Notes under the pieces: generated by a model | The model's database searches: none | What the model was told of the DNA's origin: nothing | Seen by the model: the letters and a program-made list of their open reading frames with translations, nothing else | In this document: piece after piece, positions 1 through 10,739 of the stretch | Position numbering within the stretch: the stretch's first letter is position 1 | How the letters are laid out: every line of letters starts with the position of its first letter | NCBI GenBank assembly: GCA_009801085.1 | Contig: VNWV01000007.1 | Coordinates: forward strand, 1,054,001-1,118,000 | Direction of reading: 5' to 3' | Origin: Lasiodiplodia sp. COLG20 | Taxonomy: Eukaryota > Ascomycota > Dothideomycetes > Botryosphaeriales > Botryosphaeriaceae | Length of the DNA stretch: 64,000 nucleotides | Program-made: the position numbers and the translations under genes

Positions 1-1705
1 CGGTCTTGTTGGTAAGTCAGGTCCCTCAGCGAGTACTCCTCCATGAGCTCGTACCATCTCTGCATTGCCGTTTCCGTGTTCTTGAGAGAGTTCGACCATT
101 CATCTAACGATTCATCGTGAGTGATATAGCCGTTCTCCGCCTCTCGACGCGTGCCCGCCTGAAAGTACACCATGTCATCTCTAAAAACAAGCTTCCTCGG
201 GGACAACAGCCACTCCTGGAGCGGCCATCCACGTACTGTCAGTGCCACCCGGGAAGTAGGGAAATCCCAGGGATCTAGGCAGCTAGAGAATACGCTTCGC
301 TCGTCAATCCCTAAAGGATGTGGCAGTTTCAAGTAAAATTGCCCACAGACTGACGGTCGTAGAGATGACTTGAATTGCACTGCAATTTCCGGCTCAGCTA
401 GTGCGCGATCTGCGAAGCCGCTCTGGCAGTTGTCCCCTGCAAGAGCTGAGATAGTAAGATGCGCCTCAGAGTAAATAGACTTCATCTGTGCGCATTCTCT
501 CTCCCAGTCTTCAGTGTCATCTTGGATGATACACAAGGAATCGGCCCACAGATACCGAAGTCCCAACGCTCGCGTGACCAGCACTGCATCGCGAAGAGCA
601 TCCGGGAGATTCTTCAACTGAATTTCTTGGAGATAATTCCGAAGGGAGTCCTTCTTTGTGGTGAATGACGGCCGGGTTTCTCCCCAGCAGTAACTCAAGG
701 CCACATAAGGAACAGAACGTACGTCCGAGGTTCCGTTAGCCAGATGGGCATGTTCGGAGGTGACAATCAGGCGAGGTTCTCGGGCGCCATCTCTGCCGCC
801 AACATCCACAAGCCTCGAAGGGAGAAACGAACGAGCCGTTTCTGAGCCCTGTGGAGGACAACCGGCAACAAGTTCGTTGAGTCTCGTTTGACCAGCTGCA
901 GATAGTGCGGATGGAGCGATGGGCCGTCGAGAGATACCTAGCCACCTAGCGCACTGACCTGAAGCCCATCAGCCGTGAGTAGGAGGCATGTGCCTGATTA
1001 GGAAATACCTGGCGTTGCATGCACTTCAAAAAACAGGGTTTCCTCGATAGCAAACCTGGGTCTGGGCTTGCGGCATTCGTCGATGTGTTCATCGCGAGAG
1101 AAAAACAGTTCTATCGCAAGCTCGTCAAAGACGGTTTGATCTCTGTCGTGATTTGAGCGGAAATGGTCGTGGTTGTGGCCTGGTTTGAGCAGGAACTTGA
1201 GGTGCTTAGCCAGGACATGTGACCTGTCAGGTGGGACGGGAGTCTTTTCGCCGCCCACGAGCCTCAAGATGGCGATTTTGAGAAGTCGACAAAAGCCGCA
1301 ACCGGCGGTCGCAGATGCGCTGAGAGCGGGTAGATCCGGCAGGCGGTCTTCGAGCTTGTAGTCCAGGTCCAGCCATCTCTTATCTCCGAACGATACGAAG
1401 TCCTCGCCATTTTCGGTTCTGACCTGGCCGCCCTGCTTACCGTCGTCTAGGGCCAGGACTTCGCAACGTGCGCAGAGCCCGCTGTCTTGGCGGGGCAACG
1501 CGGATGCGGGGAGAGAAGGTGTGCTGTCTTCGATAACATAACTCCTGCTGGTGGCTTCACAAATAACGGACATGTCAGGTGGCGCAGATAAACATTCCTG
1601 ATCGAGGGTGAGACCTGTTTGGAGACTTTGCCGATAGTTCAGTGGAAGAGCAGCAAAGCTGCACTCGTGGTGTGATCCGAGTCGGGGCAGCGACGCACAA
1701 GTCAT
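1..1705 (-). CDS. HET (heterokaryon incompatibility) domain protein, 3' end cut by window edge
   Basis: Reading from 1705 towards 1. Exon 1 runs 1705-1009, then a 50-bp intron (1008-959, donor GTATTT, acceptor CTTCAG), and exon 2 stays open to the edge of the window. The N-terminal part has the Cys-rich lead-in common in HET proteins (CARCEVLAL, then GCGFCRLLK). Exon 2 carries the HET core: YVALSYCWGET, LRYLWADSLCIIQDD, then RGWPLQEWLLSPRKLVF. HET proteins act in the cytosol and trigger growth arrest or cell death when unlike fungal individuals fuse. The first Met is at 1705; a second at 1573 is also possible. The C-terminal variable region is missing only because the window ends. No stop or frameshift was found. 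The family call is certain; the specific partner is unknown. Confidence 0.9.
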
Positions 1706-1883
1706 GTGGGGGCTTGCGGGGGTCCGGTCAACGGTACACTAGTCAGGATTCGGTAACCGTCATGATTGGCAGCGCTCTGGAATTTAACATTTCCTAGATG
1801 CAGCCACCCAGCTTGTAGAACTCCACTAGTAGATAATACAGCTACGGATCCGATGCCTCCCTGCTTACAAGTGCATTCCTCAT

Positions 1884-2929
1884 TCACTGCCGGCTACCCG
1901 TCTTCTGTCTCTCCATCTCCTCCCTGAACGCATTTCGATCACCCGATGGCCTTTCCACAGCTGTGTCCAAACTCGAATCGCTCGAGAGCTTCCGTTGCGC
2001 TAGCGGGTCATCCTGGTATTCGCCGGATCTGAGCAACTCATGTTCCTGCAAGAGCGCATCCTTTTTGCTAGCTTTACCACGACCCAAACGCTGCCACCGC
2101 GCTTTGCGGCTGCCGTAGCCTCTTTTGCGACCCATGACGTTACCGAGGCCAATGCGCCTGTGCTTACGCATTCCAAATGCCAGTCCAACAACAACGAGGA
2201 CCGCGAATCCCAAGCAAACCGGCACTCCAACCTTCAGTCCCATTTCACGGGCCGATTTCGAAGCCTCCTGTGGCTCCAGATGTCTCGAGGGCTTTGCCTG
2301 GAGCTCCACTGTTGGACCATCGTACACGATTGCGGTAGTTCCAGCGGCAGCGTCCAAGTGTTGTGCGAAGAAAGTGAGGTTGTAAGCTGTATAACCTTGT
2401 AGCCATTCTTGTTTCATGTCGACAGCTGTGACGCCGAACTTGCTCTGCATGGGCCCGCTTGCCCACACATTTCTGGTCGTATCATTGAACCAATTGAGCA
2501 GGATATTGACGGTCGAATTGGGCTTGAAATAGTGCGGATTCCACGTCACATAGTAGCGCTCACCGACGTAGACTTCCGAGTTGTTGGTCGGCAGGCAGAA
2601 CGGCTTTGCAGTGCTAAAATCGCAGACCGGGAAGTCGCCGCTAGGGGCCAGGGAGCTTGATGAATTTGGTGATAGAGTGGGAGCTACACCAGTGATAGTC
2701 GGTCGGCTCGCTATTTCAACGCTGATGGTCTCCACAGGAGCGGCTGTGGGGGCGGTTGATGTACCGGAGAAGGTGGAGTCTGCAGATTGTCAGGATAAGG
2801 AAGCTTTGACTTGATGGATGGAGATCACGACTGCTCACCATCTCGTTTCTCAATCGGACCAGCAGCGACGCCGGACCATTGAGCGGTGACGGCCAGCAGC
2901 GCGACAAGCTTGGCAGGCGTAGGATGCAT
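1884..2929 (-). CDS. Single-pass (type I) membrane protein, conserved fungal, function unknown
   Basis: Two exons: 2929-2839 and 2779-1884, joined across a 59-bp intron with donor GTGAGC and acceptor CTGCAG; about 328 residues. A signal peptide (MHPTPAKLVALLAVTAQWSG) opens the protein. A Ser/Thr-rich stretch and an extracellular part with many Asn-glycosylation sites and two Cys (PVCDFSTAKPFCLP) follow. One transmembrane segment (VGVPVCLGFAVLVVVGLAFGM, broken by a Cys) precedes a very basic juxtamembrane tail (RKHRR, GRKRGYGSRKARWQRLGRGK) and a Ser-rich acidic cytoplasmic end. The layout resembles cell-wall sensor or adhesion-type proteins, but no WSC or other named domain was recognised. Shares a divergent upstream region with the gene at 3534. 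Confidence 0.8.
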
Positions 2930-3533
2930 GGTGCGCACTGTCCAAGTCCAGAAATGAAGGATGATGCAGTGCGCGGCGGGCGGGTCTCAGCGGCGGCGTA
3001 GAGATACGAAGAGTCAAAAAGGTGGGAGCGGGCCGCTGAAAACTCAGGACACGGCGAAGCTCAGCAGGGGACATTGTTAGCGGCAGATAGCCATGGTTGT
3101 ACTGCCCCAACGAAGGGTCAGATTCATGGCGCCCTTTGCGTGCGACTGGGACGCGACTGCAGGAGAGCCGTTGGAGCTCTGGCCAGCAGTTGCAAGACGT
3201 GGAGCACACTAAGCCCGATTTGCCGTAGACTGCTTCCAGCTTAATTCGACGCGTCGCTTCGGGATCCCCTGCCCGCCGCGCGAATTGTCACCTGGCATCT
3301 CCATTTCCCTCCATCGCTCAGTGTTTTGCAATTCGGCCTATCCTTAGCGTTGCATACCGTTGGTCGCGCTTCCGGCTCAAGTCCCGTCCTGTTGCCTGCC
3401 AGCTCTCCGCCACATTCCTCGCCGCTTATTATCTGCACGATTACCGCATCGTCGCACACCACCGCGCGCCGTCCCTCGCCTCCACCCTCTCCCTTCGCAC
3501 CCGCTTCCCACCACCACCCCGCGAACCGCCACA
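2930..3533. promoter_or_regulatory. Divergent intergenic region, probable bidirectional promoter
   Basis: About 600 bp separating the minus-strand membrane protein from the plus-strand secretory protein. The last 100 bases before the plus-strand start are pyrimidine-rich (runs of CTCC, CACC), typical of fungal 5' leaders. No clear TATA box or gene seen. Confidence 0.45.
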
Positions 3534-4429
3534 ATGCGCTTCTCCAAGACTCTCCTGGTCGCCCTCCCCGCGCTTGCGCTCGCCGAGGAGCAAGTGCCTC
3601 TGGCCGAGAAGGTCAAGGGCTGGTTTAACAAGGCTCAAGACTATGTCTCCACTGCCATTCCCGCCGTGCAGTCGCCCATCGATGCCGGTGCCTCCAAGGT
3701 GGTCGAGAAGGCTGTCGCCAACCTCACCCTGGAGAACTGGCGCGACGTCGTGACCCCCAGCGCCTCTGCTGCTGGCGCCGCCCCCGAGGAGTGGTTGATT
3801 TACCTTACCGGCGGCAACAAGACGTGCTTCGGCCTGTGCGGAAAAGTTACTGAGGCCTGGACTGTACGTTGGAGGACCTGTGCCGCCCCATTGGACGCGC
3901 AATGCTGACTGACCCGCCTTGCAGAAATCCGTCCCCCTCCTCGCTGCCAGCCCCAAATCGCCCAATCTCGGCCTGGTCGACTGCGAGGCAGAGCCTGTCC
4001 TTTGCAACACCTGGGCCGCCGGTCCTCCTTCGATTTTGCACATTCTTCTGCCGGCTCCTCTTGAGGATCAGTCCACCCCGGCCACCACTGTCCGCTTCAT
4101 CAACCTGAACAGGACCACGACCACTGCCACGGACATTGCCAAGATCTCTCTCGAGGAGAAGTACAAGGAGACCGAGCCCTACGAGGGCATCTTCCACCCC
4201 TTTGATGGCGCCCTTGTCAAGTACAACGTGGCCGTTCCCGTCGCCTACGTTATCTGGGGCTTCTCCAAGATGCCCAGCTGGCTGCCCATGATTGCCATCT
4301 CCATGCTCAGCAGGACTTTTGTGTAAGTTTCCTGCTTCTTTGAATGTACTATTGATCTAACTTTCTATTAGCCGGAGGGCCGCCCCCACTCCCGGTGGCC
4401 AGCGCCCTGCGCCTGCCGCCGCGCAGTAG
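3534..4429 (+). CDS. Secretory-pathway protein with thioredoxin-like features
   Basis: Three exons: 3534-3863, 3925-4322 and 4372-4429; 261 residues. Intron 1 has donor GTACGT and intron 2 has donor GTAAGT. The start gives a signal peptide (MRFSKTLLVALPALALAEE). The middle reads EEWLIYLTGGNKTCFGLCGK, then LGLVDCEAEPVLCNTW and AGPPSI. This is a strand - CxxxC - helix - strand - cis-Pro-like order that suggests a thioredoxin fold, with a non-standard CFGLC pair instead of CxxC. A hydrophobic segment near residues 215-240 may anchor it in the ER membrane, followed by a short Pro/Ala-rich tail. The fold is inferred from the pattern only; catalytic activity is not shown. The unknown-function alternative remains open. 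Confidence 0.8.
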
Positions 4430-4947
4430 ATAATTAGTTCACAACAAGAACGAGTTACACGAACTTGACGCTCCAACTGCGGTAAAAGTTATGCAAAAGT
4501 GTCCGCAGGTTCTCAGGGTTTAGATTATTGGATGAGATGGGGTGTAAATACCTGTCACGAGTACTGTTATGAGTACAGAAGCGTACGGCGAAACGTCATG
4601 GGTACTACTATAGGACTTAGGTAGTTGGGACTGCGGGGCGTTCGGTCTCATGGCCAATGGATTTTTCATAGCTACACTGTCGTGGTGATGATGTCCCACT
4701 GCCGAGCACACACGTGTGATTTTGTGATAGAATCTTGCAAAATACGCGTCATCCATTGACTTTGTGGCTCGTGGTTCGACGCGAGCGCGTTCGGAACCAG
4801 TTGGCGCGCCTTACCGATGAATCAGCGAAAGATAAGATACCGGCGTTCCAAAATTCCGACGGCCCATGGGAAACCTTCTGATCGGCTCCTCCGCCGAACA
4901 ACAGCATCCACCCGCCCAATACCCCAATTCTCCACACAACCGCCAAG
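4430..4947. other. Intergenic, no gene seen
   Basis: Holds the 3' region of the secretory protein and the promoter of the ribosomal protein gene. Nothing else recognisable; reading frames here are short and unconserved in appearance. Confidence 0.5.
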
Positions 4948-5751
4948 ATGCCGACGATAGGACAGCGCATGCACAAGCTGAAGAAAGTAAGAATGATTTC
5001 CGCCCCCAGATTCCGCCCGCAATTGCTAACGCGCCCTGCGAATTCACAGCAGGTAACTCCTCGCACTGGCGTGCCGCAATCACCTCCGAAAACCACTAAA
5101 CTAAGACCACCTTTCTGCCCCCAAATAGCTCCTCGCAATCAGGCTCGGACCCGGCGCCGCCGTGTTACCCAAGGATGTCAAGAAAATAACCATGCGCTTC
5201 GCGCCCAAGATTGACGACGGCCACCGAGGACCCAAGTACGTCCGACACCTTACCATATACCACCAGCCTGAACCGGAGCACAAACGTCTCTAACAACGGT
5301 GCCTGGGGAATACAGGAAGTTCTTCCGGACGATGCTCCCGCGCCTACAGTACCGCAACCCCGCGCTGCGCATCACCGTCGACCGCACCGCCGCGCAGTCC
5401 GACCCGGCCGTCATGAACATCATCTTCGCCTCTTCCGCTCCCTCTTCCTCCACCACCACCGCCGCCGCCGACGCGCCACCCTCCTCAGCAACACAATCGG
5501 GCAACCGCACCGTCACCATCCAGATGAAGCACAAGACGGAGAGCGAGATCCTGCAGCAGCTGTACGAGGCCACGGGCGCGCAGGAGGTCGAGCCGACGGA
5601 GGTGGAGAAAGAAGAGCTGCAGGAGCTCAAGGAGTACGACGACCGCAGCCGCAGGGACAGCGAGCGCTCGGCCGAGGTCAACAGGCAGCGCAAGAGGGAG
5701 GCTGAGATGCTGGCTGCAGCGAGGGGAGGCGTGGCGTTGAATCCGTCGTAG
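4948..5751 (+). CDS. mrp49: Mitochondrial large-subunit ribosomal protein mL61 (MRP49 family)
   Basis: Starts MPTIGQRMHKLKK (4948-4986) and resumes LLAIRLGPGAAVLPKDVKK (5129-5235), then KFFRTMLPRLQYRNPALRITV (5316-5751). This is the L51/S25/CI-B8 fold of fungal mL61, a matrix protein of the mitochondrial ribosome. The region between the first two exons is odd: 4987-5049 is a complete intron (GTAAGA, branch GCTAAC, CACAG), then CAG (5050-5052), then a second complete intron 5053-5128 (GTAACT, branch ACTAAAC, AATAG). A 3-nt exon adding one Gln, a recursive splice site, or a single 142-bp intron all keep the frame; length is 193 or 194 residues. The acidic C-terminal extension after residue 100 is lineage-specific in appearance. 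Convergent with GET2. Confidence 0.88.
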
Positions 5752-6168
5752 ACGGTAGGGAAATCTTGGGGGGTTAGATGGAAGGAAGAAAAAGAATGTG
5801 GTATTAGAACTGGTGTGAAAGGAGGAAAGAAAGATACCGAGCGCCTTGCGTCGGATTTGTACCATATTGCAGGATTACGGACATATATCAAAAAGCGCGT
5901 TTTTCTCGGACGAGAGGATACTCAGATATGTTCGGATGGGAGTGCAGGCCGATATAGGCTGGGATGGTGCAAGAAGTATCAGAACTTTGGAAAGGCTGCA
6001 CATCAATAGCCTTCATAGTTGCGGACCATTGGCTACCGCACCGCCATCCTAAGTTTTCACGATAACACGGCTACCAGCCGCCAGATGCCTATGGATATTC
6101 TTTAAGATTTTTTTGTTCCTTGTATCATCCAGGCTACCTACTACTTCTTCACAAGCTCCAAACACTCC
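5752..6168. other. Convergent intergenic, 3' UTRs
   Basis: Lies between two converging genes. It is AT-richer than the flanks, with T-rich runs (around 6105-6125) that would serve 3'-end formation. No gene seen. Confidence 0.5.
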
Positions 6169-7196
6169 CTAGTTCACCACCATGCCCTTCGACCAAGCCA
6201 TCGCTCCCAGCACAAACACCACCACCATAGCGTCCGCCACGACAGTCGTATATATCACGCTATACCGCCCCGCCAGCCTCACGTACCCAGCGAATGGCTC
6301 AGGCAGCACCGTCGCCAACGTGCCCATGATACCACCCTGCTGCAACTGTCCCCTCTCGACGAAGAACCGCGTCGTCTGCAGCATCACCTCGACCGTCGCG
6401 AAGATGTAAAACAGCCGCCTCCCCGCCGCCGCCGCCTCGTCGTCGTGGTCCTGGCCGAACGCCGACGCGCTCCGGCTCAGCTTCGACCCGTCGAACGTCG
6501 ACGTCAGCGCGACGTACGCCGCCAGCCCGAACGAGAAGATGGCGTGCACGATGCGCCACACATACGCCGTGCTGGTTTGTTTTTGCTGCTGCTGCTGTGC
6601 TGCTTGGCCTGGTGCACCACCGCCCATCATCGCTTGCATCATCTTCATCATCGGGTCGTCGCCGCCGCCCGGTGCGCCGCCCGGCTGCCCGCCCGCGTCG
6701 CCTCCCCGCAGCATCTGCTGCATCATCAGCATCATCGGGTCGTCCATGTTACCACCGGCGCCGCCGGCTGCTGGGCTGTCCCGGCCGCTGGCGGGGCCGA
6801 AGGGCGTGGAGGCGCCGGAGGCGCTGGCGGAGGGGGGCAGGCGGCGCGGCGTGGGCTGGTAGTAGTGCTCGCTGATGTCGACTTCGGGCGGGTCGGTGGT
6901 GTCGTGGTGAGTGGTGGCTGCGGGTGCGTTGGTGGTGGTGGTGGGTTCTGCGGCAGCTGGGGCGGGTTTGCTGGGCGCCGGTGTCGCTGGAGAAGTGTGT
7001 CAGAAGCTGTACGGTAGGTATAGGAGTAAGGTGTGGGTGAGGAGGGCTTACCATCCTCGACTGCGGGAGCTGGGCGGCCGCTCAGCGAGGTGATGGCTTC
7101 TAGGCGTGATGCGCCTTGCGAGGCGATCTTGGCTTGACGGCGCTCGCGACGCTCGCGCGCGCGGCGTTGGGCATCGCTTTCTTGGGGTGCTTCCAT
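6169..7196 (-). CDS. GET2: GET complex subunit GET2 (tail-anchored protein insertion receptor)
   Basis: Exons 7196-7052 and 6986-6169, 65-bp intron with donor GTAAGC and acceptor CTCCAG; 320 residues. The N-terminus has the Get3-docking signature: a basic cluster RRARERRERRQAKI, then SRLEAITSLSGR. In yeast and animals (CAMLG) this cytosolic arm captures the Get3 ATPase carrying a tail-anchored client at the ER membrane. A long Pro/Thr/Ala linker, a Met-Gly repeat region (DDPMM twice) and a glutamine run follow. Three hydrophobic segments lie near residues 187-211, 238-256 and 292-313, as expected for the membrane part. The Met at 7196 is chosen because it directly precedes the basic motif; an in-frame Met at 7271 would add a non-conserved leader. 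Confidence 0.88.
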
Positions 7197-7703
7197 GGCT
7201 TCTGGGGCGGAATGGAAGACCGGAAAGGGTTTGGAGGGCGACGGAAGCGGGTGTTGATGTTTATTGCGCAAGGTGGTTGAAAGTTGGAGGGTCTGGGCGC
7301 TACGTCAAGCGCCCGAAATTTACAGCTAGCTGTATGGTAAGCTTTCCGTTATCGGTTAGTCTGGTCCTGCAGCCAGCGGAGGGGAATTACTCCACCGCTG
7401 ACTTCTTGCCGTCTCAACTGCTAGACGAGAGAGCTCAATTGAAGGAGCAGTATGATCGCCACCATGCCGTACGGTATGAGAGAGCATCCCCGGTTCGATT
7501 ATCCAAGGCCTTGGGGCGATTTTAACAACGACGTACTTGTACCCCATCTAAGGTAGAAACGAGCGGCCTGCACAGTTGAGTATCACAAAGGTACGTACTT
7601 GCGTAAGCAGCCATGCTGCTGCCTTGCTGGCAACACTTCATACAGCCTTGCCCTCCTTTCAGCTCTTGATCAACACCAGCCTTATCCGTCTGTCTCCAAA
7701 CAT
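7197..7703. promoter_or_regulatory. Divergent intergenic region between GET2 and HET gene
   Basis: About 500 bp. Presumed promoters for both flanking genes; no defined element recognised. The HET reading frame is open upstream to 7599, so the 3' part could be translated if the first Met is used. Confidence 0.4.
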
Positions 7704-9380
7704 ATGGACTCAAAAAAGCGCGATACCACAGCTCTCATCGCTCGTCGCTGCAAACCGATATTGTCGCAGCTGAGGATATGCTGTCAGGATCACGGCAAGA
7801 GCTGTAATGGGGACGTCCTCGGCCTGGGAGAAGACGATGTTGAGATCAACCTCATCGATGTTCGAAGGATGTGTTTGGTTCAACGCAATTCAGCAACATG
7901 TGGCTACTTCACACTCAGCTATGTTTGGGGAGGCGTCAAGCAACACTGCCTTTCAAAATCCAATCTCGACTTCCTCCGCCAGGAAGGGTCATTCAACACC
8001 ATCATGCAACATATTCCGCAAGTTGCTCGAGACGCCATTCATTTGGTACGAGGCCTCAAGGGAAACTACCTATGGATCGATTCTCTTTGCATCGTCCAAG
8101 ACGACGCAGAGCAGAAGCATCATCAGATTGCACACATGGCACAGATCTATTCCCGGTCATTCTTAACCATCGTGGCGGCCGAGGCACTGGACGCTAACAG
8201 CGGTCTTCCCTGTGCCCACTACACCGATGTAGCCCAGTCGAAGACATATCCAGGAATGGAGGCTCCGATAGACGACAACCATCTGGAGCAAGTTCTGCGC
8301 TCCTCCAAATTTGGAAGCCGTGCATGGACCTACCAGGAAATACTACTTTCCCGTAGGCGTCTCTTTAGCTACACGAATCGGACAGTCCTCCAGTGCGGCA
8401 CCGCAAGTTGGTATAGTGGATTATCGGATGGGTGGGAACTCAACCCCAAGGACGCAAGCATGCCGATGTTTCCATTGCCTCGACTAGCAATGGCTTCTGG
8501 ATGGTCATCGCTCTTGTCTTACCAATGGATCGTCGAAAGTTACTCCTGCAAGGACATCAGCTTCACCTCCGATGTTTGGCCTGCATTTTCTGGTATTGAA
8601 TCCGCTTTAGCATCCCTTTTGAAATGCGATTTCTATCAGGGCTTGCCAACGGGCTTTTTTAAATTTGCACTTCTATGGAGTGCGCATCCTGGAACTCCTC
8701 CACTGAAGCGGCGCTCCTCCGACCCCAAGTTTGCGAGCTGGTCCTGGATGGGTTGGACTGGCAGAGCCTCTTTCCAGGTGTTCTGGGGTGACGTTTCACA
8801 GAGCTATCAAAACCGCTTTTTACTGGTGAAGACGATGGCGGTTGTTTTCCAAGAAGGCTCGGAAACATTCGATTACGTTCCCTACCCACACATTGATAGC
8901 CTCTTGGATGCCTACAGCTCCACGTTTCTAAAAGAAATCAACGACGGAGTGAGGACATCACACAGCTTAAGTCCGGGGACCAAGATCAATCTTCAATTCT
9001 ACGCCTTGGCAACACCAGTCGGCTTCTTAGGGAACGGCACCAACCAAACACATGACGAGAGACTTATATGGCTGTCAGTGGATGGCTCAACCTGCGAGAA
9101 GGTCACAGTCTCAGACCATCAGCAAAAGGCAATGGGTACGCTGGATAGCTTTGACCTCAAAGAACTGGGGGACTTCACCCTGATTGAAAAGCACTTCGAC
9201 ATCATAGCGCTTTCCGCCTGTTACGTAGGCCACAGCGGTGGCCGTCTGGAAGACATCCTGGTAGATGTCATGTTGATTCAGTGGTTTGGAGACTATGCGG
9301 AAAGGGTTGCTATTGGGCAAGTCAACGCTCAAGCATGGGAGAGATGCCATCGGAGCTCAAAATGGATCAAACTTGACTGA
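7704..9380 (+). CDS. HET (heterokaryon incompatibility) domain protein, complete, intronless
   Basis: A single uninterrupted frame of 558 residues from MDSKKRD (7704); an in-frame Met at 7599 would add 35 residues of unlikely sequence. HET-domain landmarks in order: YFTLSYVWGG, ARDAIHLVRGLKGNYLWIDSL (split here as ARDAIHLVRG and YLWIDSLCIVQDD), YSRSFLTIVAAEALDANSGLP, and SRAWTYQEILLSRRRLF. The C-terminal 300 residues are the variable region typical of the family and have no recognisable partner domain. HET proteins mediate vegetative incompatibility. It lies 6 kb from another HET gene but on the other strand and with a different intron layout, so it is not a recent tandem copy. Confidence 0.92.
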   Translation: MDSKKRDTTALIARRCKPILSQLRICCQDHGKSCNGDVLGLGEDDVEINLIDVRRMCLVQRNSATCGYFTLSYVWGGVKQHCLSKSNLDFLRQEGSFNTIMQHIPQVARDAIHLVRGLKGNYLWIDSLCIVQDDAEQKHHQIAHMAQIYSRSFLTIVAAEALDANSGLPCAHYTDVAQSKTYPGMEAPIDDNHLEQVLRSSKFGSRAWTYQEILLSRRRLFSYTNRTVLQCGTASWYSGLSDGWELNPKDASMPMFPLPRLAMASGWSSLLSYQWIVESYSCKDISFTSDVWPAFSGIESALASLLKCDFYQGLPTGFFKFALLWSAHPGTPPLKRRSSDPKFASWSWMGWTGRASFQVFWGDVSQSYQNRFLLVKTMAVVFQEGSETFDYVPYPHIDSLLDAYSSTFLKEINDGVRTSHSLSPGTKINLQFYALATPVGFLGNGTNQTHDERLIWLSVDGSTCEKVTVSDHQQKAMGTLDSFDLKELGDFTLIEKHFDIIALSACYVGHSGGRLEDILVDVMLIQWFGDYAERVAIGQVNAQAWERCHRSSKWIKLD

Positions 9381-9853
9381 TTTCATTTCATTTTATCTTG
9401 ATATTTTTCTGGGTTTTATTGGCATATTTCTTTTGTATCTTTGAAGTGACGGCCAGGTATGCGCAAGTGTAGGTGTGACGGTCATAAAAAACATTGCAAA
9501 AGAAAATAGTAAGTGCAATTTCATCGTAATCGACACTCTCATCCGATTTATCTATCCATAGTTGACTATCTTCCTTGATCGCTGACCTCGTTGTTGTGGT
9601 TTTACATAAGCAGTCCGCTCATCTGGTTTTCGGCCCCGACGAATCGCACAAAAGCCGCATCCTTTCTCTCGCCTATTTATTCCGTCCGCCAGCATCCTTC
9701 CTGCGTACTCTCTCATCAACACGACAGTAGAAATAATATTTTTGCTCCTCCATTCCACTCCTTTTCTTTTTATGTTTTCTCCCCCTTGCGTCGATCTCCG
9801 AGCAACATCGACGAACTGTCCACGCCGGAATTTAAAACAGGAGCAGCAATAAA
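9381..9853. promoter_or_regulatory. Intergenic, promoter of the DUF4396 gene
   Basis: The 3' end of the HET gene is AT-rich, with T runs at 9385-9440. From about 9655 the strand becomes pyrimidine-rich (CTTTCTCTCGCC, CTCCTCCATTCC), a typical fungal leader. No gene seen. Confidence 0.45.
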
Positions 9854-10584
9854 ATGGTCCCCGTTTGCTTCCACACACAAAGCATTCGAACATGCGGCTC
9901 GTTTATGAGAAATCGCAACTGCCATGCGCGGCTGTATGGCTGCTTAAACCTCCAATCTCACCTCATGACTCGATCACAGCGCCAGACGTTCTTTACGTCA
10001 AGCAAAGCATTGACATGCCAACACGCGAAATCCTGCGAGAAAAAGCAAACACCGCCAGGGCCAACAACCATTCCCTTCTGGACATCCAGCTCAACATGGG
10101 GGCGGGCCTCCGTAAACACGCTTCGTTGCCTCGTCGGTTGCACCCTCGGCGATTTTTCTGCACTATGGTTCCTTCAGTCCTTCTATCCTGACATGGGTGT
10201 TGGCCCCATTATGGCTACATCAAGTAAGCATCATTCCCCGGGCCAGGGCAAATTGGGTAAATCTCGACTAACTTGGCTCCGTCCATCGAAGTGGCTGCCG
10301 GCGTCTCATCGTCGATGCTACTCGAAACGGTACTTCTGCGCGTCGGCCGCGACGGCCTGTCCTGGCCGGCGGCAGCGAAGACGGCAGCGGGGATGAGTCT
10401 GATTTCGATGCTGACCATGGAGATGGCGCAGAACGTGGTGGATTACCATCTGACAGGGGGCGCGGTGAACCTGGGCGATCCGTGGTTTTGGACCGCGGCG
10501 GCGATCTCGATTGGCGCCGGGTTCATTGCGCCACTGCCCTACAATTACGTGAGATTGAGGAGATATGGAAAGGCTTGTCACTGA
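9854..10584 (+). CDS. DUF4396-family membrane protein
   Basis: Exons 9854-10223 and 10292-10584 across a 68-bp intron (donor GTAAGC). Joining gives GPIMATS+MAAGVSSSMLLET, so the reading frame crosses correctly; about 220 residues. Conserved blocks: RASVNTLRCLVGCTLGDFSAL, an MSLISMLTMEMAQNVVDYHL block, then GFIAPLPYNYVRLRRYGKACH at the very C-terminus; these are the hallmarks of fungal DUF4396 proteins. Several hydrophobic segments fit a multi-pass membrane protein, possibly organellar because the N-terminal ~80 residues are basic and Ser/Thr-rich. The function of the family is unknown. Start is uncertain (9854, 9905 or 9965). Converges on the MFS transporter with 155 bp between. Confidence 0.85.
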
Positions 10585-10739
10585 GGAGGAGGATCGCGGT
10601 GTGGCGTGTTGGAAGGATTCTCGCCATTCCCAAAGCTTATCCGAATGTCATAACATCCCACCACTCCACTCAGAATACTGACCAGCTCTCTTCTTCTACT
10701 GCGCCGTCTGAGCTACAACCTCTGGGCATCAGTTGCCGC

